Shown piece by piece: positions 44,928 to 51,642 of a stretch of DNA of 64,000 bases (position 1 is the stretch's first letter; each line of letters starts with the position of its first letter). The stretch comes from Oscillospiraceae bacterium. Lineage in GTDB: Bacteria; Bacillota; Clostridia; Oscillospirales; Ruminococcaceae. The stretch covers positions 47,091 through 111,090 of the forward strand of contig SVMR01000006.1 in assembly GCA_015067315.1 (NCBI GenBank), written 5' to 3'. The translations under genes were made by a program, and so were the position numbers. The notes beneath the pieces were generated by a model, which saw only the letters and a program-made list of their open reading frames with translations, made no database searches and was not told the origin of the DNA.

Positions 44928-45485
44928 TTAAATTTCGTCTTTAAGACGTTTTATTTCGTCGATAATCGCCTGCATTTCCTCGTCGTCCTTTTTGACTTCC
45001 TTCATATGGGGAACTTCCACAAGAAGAATCGCGCCGCCGATGAGCAGGATTATTCCGACCGGCGTTTTGAGGAAGCTTACGACCGTTCCGAGATGCGGAA
45101 TCCAGAAAAGAACTCTTCCGAGAACGTCTTCCCTGCTTATTGGTTCGTCCTCAACGTTGTTTGCGTCGCCTTTTGTAACAACTTCATCTTTTCCGATTCC
45201 GACGACCCTATGGACAACAAGGCTGCTTCCGCTTTCAAAAACAACGATATCGTTAAGGTCGAATTCATCGGTTTCCTTGACGATAATGAGGTCGCCTTTT
45301 GAAAATTCCGGTTCCATGCTTCCGGAAAGAACAACAGCCGCGCCATAGCCGAAAGGCATTGGCAGATTGTTTCCGACGAGGTTTTTTGCGTTGAGCATAT
45401 AGGCGTTCACGCCTATTGCCGTTCCTATAATTATTAATAATATAAATCTTAAAACATTTTTAATAAGTTTCTTTTTGTTTTTCAA
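44928..45485 (-). CDS. sipW: SipW-like signal peptidase I (second copy)
   Basis: 185 residues with an N-terminal helix (~10-30), catalytic Ser in VVLSGSMEPEF (~56), the GDLIIVKE motif, conserved His in VVHRVVGI (~92) and a C-terminal helix. The Ser-His (ER-type) arrangement, not Ser-Lys, is that of SipW, which processes TasA-like precursors. TTG start at 45485 overlaps the stop of the upstream gene by 4 bases, with GGAGGC nine bases upstream. One of two such peptidases in this locus. Confidence 0.88.
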   Translation of the reverse strand: MKNKKKLIKNVLRFILLIIIGTAIGVNAYMLNAKNLVGNNLPMPFGYGAAVVLSGSMEPEFSKGDLIIVKETDEFDLNDIVVFESGSSLVVHRVVGIGKDEVVTKGDANNVEDEPISREDVLGRVLFWIPHLGTVVSFLKTPVGIILLIGGAILLVEVPHMKEVKKDDEEMQAIIDEIKRLKDEI

Positions 45486-46411
45486 TTTTTCGAAGCCTCC
45501 GTTTTGGAACGCTTTTCTTCTTTCATTCTGTAAACCAGAATTATGATAAGGAACAAAGCCGCGCCCACAGCAAGGGAAATCCAGATTGAAAGAATGCTGT
45601 TGTCGCCGGTATCCGGAGGAACAAGTCCTTCGTCGCCGCCGGGTTCGGTTCCTTCTTCCGCAACGGCGGTTGTTGAAATCACTATTGTGATTGTGATATC
45701 CTCTTCCGCCGCAAGATTTCCGAGGAAGGTATCGTATTCGTCGTTTCCGCTTTCAAAAGGCCAGCGCCAGTCAAGGGTATAATAGGTGTATCTTCCCGGG
45801 GAAAGGGAAGCTTCGTCCGAAGCGGTATCAAGAACCGGAACACCGACCCATTCATCCGGTCCGCCGACTATCCATTCTTCGTCATAGCGGGAAATTCTCG
45901 CTTCAATCGGAATCATATTGTCGCCGGGAGTTATGAACGCATCGACGTTTAAAGTATAGGTTATTTCGGTGTCGCCGCTGTTTTTAAGCTTGAACATATA
46001 AGAATTTTCCGTTCCCGGGGCAACGATTTTTTCGCCGTTGAAGCTTTTTGCGGTAACGAAGCCTTCGCCGTTTTCATAGGCAACCTTGAAGATTTCGACT
46101 TCCGTTTCGGTTTCCCAGACAACTTCGTTCTGGTCGGTTACGGTGAAGCCGGCGGAAGTGTAGTTCGAGGAATTGAGGGTTTCGGCGGAAAAATAATCCT
46201 TGAAAAAGGTTTCGCCTGCGGAAAGGGGTTCTTCGTTTTCCGGGAAAGAAACGGTCTGGTCGTACCAGCTTTCCGGAGCGATTTCAATCGCTCCTTTATC
46301 GTTCATGTTATACTGGTTAAGAACGCTTGCAAGGGCGATTGTTGTTGTTGAAGAGGCAACAAGAAGAAAAACGGCAAAAATAAGGAGCCATTTTGTTATT
46401 CTTTTTTTCAT
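45482..46411 (-). CDS. secreted protein with sortase-like C-terminal signal
   Basis: 309 residues. Signal peptide (MKKRITKWLLIFAVFLLV), a beta-rich extracellular region with TITYTLNVDAFITPGDNMIP resembling TasA/camelysin-type Ig folds, and a C-terminal PPDTGDNS followed by a membrane helix (~280-298) and a basic tail. The PPDTGD + helix + KEEKRSK layout matches a sortase sorting signal, although not canonical LPxTG. It is the clearest candidate substrate for a sortase, and may anchor the matrix to the wall. Coupled to the second SipW-like gene. Confidence 0.78.
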   Translation of the reverse strand: MKKRITKWLLIFAVFLLVASSTTTIALASVLNQYNMNDKGAIEIAPESWYDQTVSFPENEEPLSAGETFFKDYFSAETLNSSNYTSAGFTVTDQNEVVWETETEVEIFKVAYENGEGFVTAKSFNGEKIVAPGTENSYMFKLKNSGDTEITYTLNVDAFITPGDNMIPIEARISRYDEEWIVGGPDEWVGVPVLDTASDEASLSPGRYTYYTLDWRWPFESGNDEYDTFLGNLAAEEDITITIVISTTAVAEEGTEPGGDEGLVPPDTGDNSILSIWISLAVGAALFLIIILVYRMKEEKRSKTEASKN

Positions 46412-46780
46412 GAAAAATCGCTCCTTTCGAATACATTTTATGCTTTACCTTGGGGGAAGGTGGGTTATAATTTCCTTTTGGATACAACCCTTTTTTTGAT
46501 TTGCAGATATGTCGGGGATATTCCTCCTCCGAGGAGGTTAAAAAACGTCACATTACGGTATGGAACGGTCTTGACCGTTCCGCAAGCGAAGAATACGCGA
46601 AAGCCCCTCATCCGTCAAAACCTTCGGTTTTGCCACCTTCCCCCAAGGGAAGGCTTTTAGAGAAATCCCTCCGCCACTTCGTGGCCCTCCCCCCTTTAGG
46701 CAAGGGGGGCTTTTGTTTTCGGGTTTTGGAAAGCGCAAAAGTCTTTTAAAGGTTTTTGCGTTTTTCAAGAACCGAAAGAA
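46412..46780. repeat. repeat-rich intergenic region in TasA-like locus
   Basis: No gene. Contains half of a family A unit (46440-46460), the hairpin GGAACGGTC/GACCGTTCC (46561-46581), a complete family A copy (46606-46657, CCTCATCCGTC...GCCACCTTCCCCC) and a family B unit (46667-46713, CCCTCCGCCACTTCGTGG...GGCAAGGGGGG). This splits the locus into an upstream sipW-tasA unit and a downstream unit. Confidence 0.75.
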
Positions 46781-46826
46781 CCCCGGCTCCGACCTCTGCC
46801 ACGTTGGGGCAGAGCCGGGGTTTAAA
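46781..46826 (-). terminator. long GC-rich hairpin after major TasA-like gene
   Basis: AACCCCGGCTC / GAGCCGGGGTT with an inner CTCTGCC / GGCAGAG pair. No long U-tract follows on the minus strand, so it may be a processing or stabilising structure that limits read-through into the downstream genes rather than a simple terminator. Confidence 0.6.
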
Positions 46827-46870
46827 CATTTCAGTTAACATATTTTAGAGAAAGAGAGATATGTTAGGGA

Positions 46871-47890
46871 TTAGTCAACCTGGGTTACAGTAATTGCGAG
46901 TTCGAATTTGGTATCAATGCAATAATCTGTAAATTCGACAGGAGCTTTAAAAGTATCACCATTAAGTTTTACAACAGTGAAATTATCTGCATCGCCAACG
47001 CCGTCAATTCTTGCTGCAATAAGCATACCAAGAATGGTATCAGCTGCATCGCTCTGTCCTTCAAAAGCCCATGCCCAAGTGATTACTTCATCTTCAAGAC
47101 CAACAGTAGCCAAATTGGTGTTGGGAGTAAATGCTTTTACGCCGTCCAAGGTATAAGTAGTGATACCAGCAGAATATGCAGAAGAATAAGTGCTAATCTG
47201 TCCTGCAATCATATCAGCAATTGCTTTAAGGGTATCAACAGTTGTTGCCTTGGAAGTACCATCATAATTGGTGGTTGTACCGGCAAGATTGAATTTTACA
47301 GGATAATAGTTGTTTGCAAGTTCAGCTTTATCTTCAAGGGTGTAGTAAACAGCACCAGAAACCCAAGCTTCTGCCTTTTTGAAGGTAACACCGGAATCGG
47401 TGGAATAGTAAAGATTGTCTTCTGCTTTATATTCAGTGAAGTTTGCTTCGCTTACAAGACCAGCTTTAACAGGAATCATTACACCATAGGTACCAGAAGC
47501 AAGGAAAATGTTCTGAATTTCAAGTTTGTCGATTTTAATTTCACCGGATACTTCAGGAGTACCATTGATAGAGAAAGTAAAGCCGTCATCATTTTTAGTG
47601 CCGGGAGCAAGAACATCATCACCATCAACTGCGTCAGTAGTGTTGTAAGAACGAACAGTTGCTTCTGCATCATTGTTTACAGTGATTGTGTTAGCATCTT
47701 TTTTAGAGTAAGTATCACCGAAAAGGTTACCTACAACCTGGAGTTCAACTCCCCATTTTGCAACTCTTGCTTCATCTTTGGCTTCGCTGGTGGTTACATA
47801 TTTTGCGAAGGTGCCGCTGATGGTGCTGGTGGTAAGAAGAACCGCTACCAGGAGAGCGGAAGCTGCTCTCATCATTCTGTTTTTACGCAT
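46871..47890 (-). CDS. TasA/camelysin-like major secreted protein
   Basis: About 339 residues from the ATG at 47890 (AAAGGAG 11 bases upstream). Signal peptide with TISGTFAKYVTTSEAKDEARVAKWGV right after it, the typical SipW-dependent N-terminus. The mature part is Asp/Thr/Ala-rich and beta-like, with a YYSTDSGVTFKKAEAWVSG segment. Downstream of the first SipW-like peptidase and followed by a strong hairpin, an arrangement that suits a highly expressed fibre subunit. It shares no Cys-rich region with the giant protein. Confidence 0.85.
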   Translation of the reverse strand: MRKNRMMRAASALLVAVLLTTSTISGTFAKYVTTSEAKDEARVAKWGVELQVVGNLFGDTYSKKDANTITVNNDAEATVRSYNTTDAVDGDDVLAPGTKNDDGFTFSINGTPEVSGEIKIDKLEIQNIFLASGTYGVMIPVKAGLVSEANFTEYKAEDNLYYSTDSGVTFKKAEAWVSGAVYYTLEDKAELANNYYPVKFNLAGTTTNYDGTSKATTVDTLKAIADMIAGQISTYSSAYSAGITTYTLDGVKAFTPNTNLATVGLEDEVITWAWAFEGQSDAADTILGMLIAARIDGVGDADNFTVVKLNGDTFKAPVEFTDYCIDTKFELAITVTQVD

Positions 47891-48056
47891 TTTCGTAAAT
47901 TCTCCTTTCGTATTGTTCCTTTCCAAAGGGAACAATTGAAAAATTTTTAATTCTTCCCCGTTTCCGGGGAAAATATATCCTTCCGGCGTTTCCTCCGGAA
48001 AGTCTTTTTATCATCCCCGGGTTACGTGGCTTCCGAGGGAAGAATAAATCGACAAA
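47891..48056 (-). promoter_or_regulatory. structured spacer between sipW and tasA-like genes
   Basis: Three hairpins can be drawn on the minus strand: CCGGAGGAAACGCCGG (near 47985-48002), TTCCCCGGAAACGGGGAA (47958-47977) and TTGTTCCCTTTGGAAAGGAACAA (near 47911-47934). No known riboswitch class recognised. They could tune the ratio of the peptidase and its substrate. Confidence 0.45.
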
Positions 48057-48716
48057 TTAATTTTCGTTTTCGCCGTTTTCGGCGGAAACTGCGGCGGCTT
48101 TTGCTTTTTCCGCGCGGAGTGCTTCAAGTTCCGCAAGAAGAGCATCGGTATCCGCCTGTTTGTTCTTTTCATAGATACGGCGTCTTATCACGTCATAGGA
48201 AATCAGAAGAACAATCGGAAGAACGACGCAGACGATAAGTCCGGTTGTGGTCTGCATGAACATTGCGACGTTTCCCGCGCCGGGAATTCTGCTTTTGTAA
48301 ATTCCGACAAGGTCTTCGCCCGGAACGGAAAGTTTATCTTCCGTGTTGTTGTAATCACCCTTTGTTCTGAAGGCGATTCCGCCGTTTTCGGAAACAATTT
48401 CGGTGACTCTGTGGGTTACGATTGTTGTACCGTTTCCGGCAGGGTCAAAGAAGGAAATTACGTCGCCGACCTTAACTTCCTCCGGATCGATGGTTTTGTT
48501 GATTATAAGGTCGCCCGCTTCGATTTCCGGATACATTGAATCGGTAAGGACGATAAGCGGAAAAATTCCGCCTATGCTCGGAACTTCGTCCTTATTGGTG
48601 AAGCTTTTTACAATAAGAACGAGGTTGATGATAAGAATCGGAACAAGAATCACGCACAGAACTGTTCCGACAACGGTAAGTATGTTGTGCGTCAACGAGG
48701 CTTTTTCTTTTTCCAT
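48057..48716 (-). CDS. sipW: SipW-like signal peptidase I (first copy)
   Basis: About 219 residues from the ATG at 48716 (AGGA in the SD position); the TTG at 48752 is less likely. Membrane helix ~14-38, catalytic Ser in LTDSMYPEIEAGD (~60), conserved His in TIVTHRVTEI (~103), a second helix ~155-180 and a charged Ala/Glu/Lys-rich tail. The Ser-His dyad marks the SipW/ER type rather than SipS. It should process the TasA-like proteins downstream. First gene of the locus. Confidence 0.88.
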   Translation of the reverse strand: MEKEKASLTHNILTVVGTVLCVILVPILIINLVLIVKSFTNKDEVPSIGGIFPLIVLTDSMYPEIEAGDLIINKTIDPEEVKVGDVISFFDPAGNGTTIVTHRVTEIVSENGGIAFRTKGDYNNTEDKLSVPGEDLVGIYKSRIPGAGNVAMFMQTTTGLIVCVVLPIVLLISYDVIRRRIYEKNKQADTDALLAELEALRAEKAKAAAVSAENGENEN

Positions 48717-48785
48717 TTTTGTTTCCTCTCTTTCGGCAAAAACTTTCTTCAAAGGAACCTTTCTGCAAAGATCCGACAGGACTCT

Positions 48786-48825
48786 TTATTGTCCGCGGAG
48801 CGGACAATACAAAAGGCGCCTTTTG
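48786..48825 (-). promoter_or_regulatory. paired hairpins in sipW leader
   Basis: TATTGTCCGC TCC GCGGACAATA (48787-48809) beside the palindrome AAAAGGCGCCTTTT (48811-48824), between the promoter and the sipW start. Possible RNA switch or protein-binding site. Confidence 0.5.
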
Positions 48826-48854
48826 ATACTTAATTTAAACTTAAAGTTAATTAT

Positions 48855-48883
48855 AATGTAGCACTTTATTTAAGTAAAGTCAA
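48855..48883 (-). promoter_or_regulatory. promoter of sipW-tasA-like operon
   Basis: Minus strand TTGACT (48878-48883), 17 bases, TACATT (48855-48860). Faces away from the response-regulator gene at 49056. Confidence 0.5.
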
Positions 48884-49055
48884 GACATGGGAAAATATGG
48901 CGGCTTTTGTCGCCGCAAAACCGGTGTTTCACCGGAAATTATATCTTTTTTTGAAGAATTTTTCAAAAAAAGGCGCAGGATGTATTATAAAAAGCGCGAA
49001 ATGCAAAAAATTTTTCCAATTTTGTGATATACTTATTTGCAGGAAAGATTTTTTC

Positions 49056-49799
49056 ATGGGGGCGGTGGTTGTTTTGCTCAAAATCGGAATCTGCGACGAT
49101 TCTTCCGAATTCATCCGGGAAATTGAAGAATTGATAAAAAGCTGGAAATCCCTTCCGGAAAACGCAGTTATAAAAACTTTTGAAAACGGCGACAGCCTTG
49201 TTTCCGCCCATCACAGCGAAAACTTCGATTTTATTTTTCTTGACGTTGTGATGCCTTTTATTGACGGAATTGAAACGGCGAGGGAAATCCGCGCTTTTGA
49301 TAAAAAGGCGAAAATCGTTTTTTTGACCTCCTCCCCGGAATTTGCTTTGGATTCATATTCGGTGAAGGCAAGCAACTATCTTTTGAAGCCCATTGAAAAA
49401 AGCGCGCTTTTTGAATGTCTTGACGATTTATATTCCGATTTTGCGGAAGATTTTTCGGGAATTGCGGTCAAAAGCTTTTCGGCAATTTACAATATCCCTT
49501 TCCACAACATCGAATACGTTGAGGCGATGAACAAAAAGGTTATCGTATATCTTTGCGACAAAAAGACTATCGAATCTTCCGAACCTTTTTATATTTTTGA
49601 GGAAAAACTTCTTCCTTTTCCGAATTTTTTCAAATGCCACCGAAGCTATATCGTAAACATCCACAGAATCGCTTCTTTTGACCCGAAGGATATTTTCATG
49701 CGAAACGGAAAAACCGTTCCGCTTTCGCGAAGCTGCAAAAAGGTTTTTGAGGAAACTTATTTTGAGGTACTTTTCGGAAAGGCGGGGGATTTTAAATGA
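49056..49799 (+). CDS. LytTR-family response regulator
   Basis: About 247 residues: receiver domain (~5-120) with phosphoacceptor Asp in FIFLDVVMPFIDG near 59 and Lys in NYLLKPIEK near 108, then a LytTR DNA-binding domain (~140-240) with the FFKCHRSYIVNI signature. AgrA/ComE-like: phosphorylation by the kinase encoded next would regulate target promoters. Start taken as the ATG at 49056 with AGGAAAG upstream; TTG at 49074 (LKIGICDD) is possible. The stop overlaps the kinase start. Divergent from the sipW-tasA-like operon, a likely target. Confidence 0.88.
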   Translation: MGAVVVLLKIGICDDSSEFIREIEELIKSWKSLPENAVIKTFENGDSLVSAHHSENFDFIFLDVVMPFIDGIETAREIRAFDKKAKIVFLTSSPEFALDSYSVKASNYLLKPIEKSALFECLDDLYSDFAEDFSGIAVKSFSAIYNIPFHNIEYVEAMNKKVIVYLCDKKTIESSEPFYIFEEKLLPFPNFFKCHRSYIVNIHRIASFDPKDIFMRNGKTVPLSRSCKKVFEETYFEVLFGKAGDFK

Positions 49800-51055
49800 C
49801 GCAGATTTTCTTCCTGCGGTATATCTCGCTTCTTATTTTCGGAATCACCCTTTCTTTTTCTTTTGCGGGAATAAACTTCAGCAAAAGGAATATTCTTCTT
49901 GAATTTTCGGTTTTGCTTTTGAGCACGGTTCTTCAGGTTCTTGGTTTTTTGCTCTTCGGCGAAGATTTTGTCTGGAAGGCATATCCTTTTCTTGCACATC
50001 TTCCCATTGCGCTTTTGCTTTTCTTCTTTTATAAAAAACGGATTTCGACGATTCTTGCTTCAATTTCATCCGCATATCTTTGCTGCCAGCCGGCAAAATG
50101 GACGGAACTTTTTTATCTTGAATTTTTTGAAAACGAAACTTTTTCCGATTATCTTTATATCGCAAGCCTTGGCCTATGCTGGATTCTTTTTATAAAAACC
50201 GTCACGCCATATTCTTCAAAAATTTATAACAAAAACGACAAAAGCGTTTTCATCTTCGGCGTAATTCCGATGATTTATTATCTTTACGATTACAGCATGG
50301 CGATTTATACGGACCTTTTGCACAACAACGTCCGTGTTGTAATTGAATTTCTTCCGCTTCTTTTCTGTTTTGTTTATTTCACTTTCTGCCTTGTTTATTA
50401 TCGGGAATATGAGCAGAAAACGGAAGCTGTTCATAAGGAACAGATAATCCGGATTGTTTCCGAACAGGGCGCAAAAGAAATTGAAACCATTAAAAACAAA
50501 GAAAAGGAAGCAAAATTCCTCCGGCACGATATGCGGCATTTTTTCCGGAATCTGCGGCTTTGCCTTTCCGAAGGAAACGTTGAGGAAGCTCTTGAGATGA
50601 TTTCCGCTTTCTCGGAAAAAATCGAAAGCACCGCGGTTTTGCGCTTTTGCGGCAACAGCACGGTAAATTACGTAATTTCGTCCTTTGCGGAAAAATTCAG
50701 GGAAAAGAATATCCGGTTCAGATATTCCATAAAGCTCGATGATATTGACGTTGACGAAATAAGCTTTTCTTCAATAATTTCAAACGCCCTTGAAAACGCA
50801 TACAACGCCCAGCTTGAACTTCCGGAAGAAAAAAGGCAGGTTGAGCTGATGCTTTGCAGCATGGACGAAAAAATCCTTCTGTCGATAAAAAATCCCTATC
50901 TTACGGAACCGGTTTTTTCCGACGGAGTTCCCGTTTCGACAAAAGAGGGTCACGGATTCGGTACCCAGAGCATTATTTATCTTACTGAATCCCTCGGCGG
51001 AAACTGCCAGTTTTCCGCGGCGGAAAAAAATTTCATAATAAGGGTCGTAATTTAA
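49796..51055 (+). CDS. AgrC-type GHKL sensor histidine kinase
   Basis: 419 residues. Six or so N-terminal membrane helices (to ~210), then a GHKL-type kinase: phosphorylated His in FLRHDMRHFF near 242, N box ISNALENAYNAQ near 328, and the GHGFGTQSI ATP-lid near 387. Such kinases detect secreted peptides (AgrC) or other signals in the membrane. Starts 4 bases before the response-regulator stop. No agrB/agrD-like peptide maker is visible next to it, so the signal is unknown. Confidence 0.88.
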   Translation: MTQIFFLRYISLLIFGITLSFSFAGINFSKRNILLEFSVLLLSTVLQVLGFLLFGEDFVWKAYPFLAHLPIALLLFFFYKKRISTILASISSAYLCCQPAKWTELFYLEFFENETFSDYLYIASLGLCWILFIKTVTPYSSKIYNKNDKSVFIFGVIPMIYYLYDYSMAIYTDLLHNNVRVVIEFLPLLFCFVYFTFCLVYYREYEQKTEAVHKEQIIRIVSEQGAKEIETIKNKEKEAKFLRHDMRHFFRNLRLCLSEGNVEEALEMISAFSEKIESTAVLRFCGNSTVNYVISSFAEKFREKNIRFRYSIKLDDIDVDEISFSSIISNALENAYNAQLELPEEKRQVELMLCSMDEKILLSIKNPYLTEPVFSDGVPVSTKEGHGFGTQSIIYLTESLGGNCQFSAAEKNFIIRVVI

Positions 51056-51069
51056 TAAAATTAAAACGG

Positions 51070-51103
51070 AAAATCCCCCGCATCCGAGGATGCGGGGGAT
51101 TTT
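51070..51103 (+). terminator. terminator of two-component operon
   Basis: AAAATCCCCCGCATCC GA GGATGCGGGGGATTTT hairpin with T-tract. Confidence 0.9.
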
Positions 51104-51104
51104 G

Positions 51105-51133
51105 TTGACTTAGGGGGAAAAATATGGTATAAT
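51105..51133 (+). promoter_or_regulatory. promoter of marR-ABC exporter operon
   Basis: TTGACT (51105-51110), 17 bases, TATAAT (51128-51133). Confidence 0.85.
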
Positions 51134-51134
51134 T

Positions 51135-51163
51135 GTTGCGTAAGCAACAGTTGCTTTTGCAAC
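51135..51163 (+). promoter_or_regulatory. double inverted-repeat operator
   Basis: GTTGC GTAA GCAAC (51135-51148) and GTTGC TTTT GCAAC (51150-51163), centres 15 bases apart and right at the expected transcription start. Probably the MarR-family autorepression site. Confidence 0.75.
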
Positions 51164-51198
51164 AATTTTCCATTTTAAGCGAAAAGGAGGAAGATTTT

Positions 51199-51642
51199 AT
51201 GCCGAAATTCATGAAAAGCCTTAATATAATAAGCCGGTGCCAGTTTGCATACCGTTCAAAAAATTCCGAAGGCGAACTGAGCCCGCTCCACCATTCCCTT
51301 GTTCTTGCAATCTGCCGGGAACCGGGACGCAGCCAGGACGAACTTGCAAAAGATATCTGCATTGACAAAAGCGGCGTTGCAAGGGCTCTTGCCTCCCTTG
51401 AGGAAAAGGGATTTGTTGAAAGAAAAACCGACCCGGAAAACAAGCGAAAAACCCTTGTTTTTCCGACGGAAAAGCTTCTTGAAAAAATTTCTTCCGTCCG
51501 GAAGATAACGGCGGATTGGAACAAACTTGTTTCCGAAGGGATTTCGGAAGAGGAATTTGCGGTTTTTCAGTCCGTTCTTTTCCGGATTGAGAAAAACGCA
51601 AGAAAAATTATTGAAAACGAGGAGGCGAAGCCGGAAAAATGA
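51199..51642 (+). CDS. MarR-family transcriptional regulator
   Basis: 147 residues from the ATG at 51199 (GGAGG eight bases upstream). Winged helix DNA-binding motif DELAKDICIDKSGVARALASLEEKGFVERK and wing KTDPENKRKTLVFPTEKG-like segment near 60-100, flanked by dimerisation helices. It should repress its own operon through the two inverted repeats overlapping the start site, releasing when an efflux substrate binds. Overlaps the first ABC gene by 4 bases. Confidence 0.92.
   Translation: MPKFMKSLNIISRCQFAYRSKNSEGELSPLHHSLVLAICREPGRSQDELAKDICIDKSGVARALASLEEKGFVERKTDPENKRKTLVFPTEKLLEKISSVRKITADWNKLVSEGISEEEFAVFQSVLFRIEKNARKIIENEEAKPEK

Noticed and set aside
47891..48056. Possible c-di-GMP or other known riboswitch between sipW and the TasA-like gene
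   Set aside because: Hairpins are present but the conserved core sequences of known classes are not.
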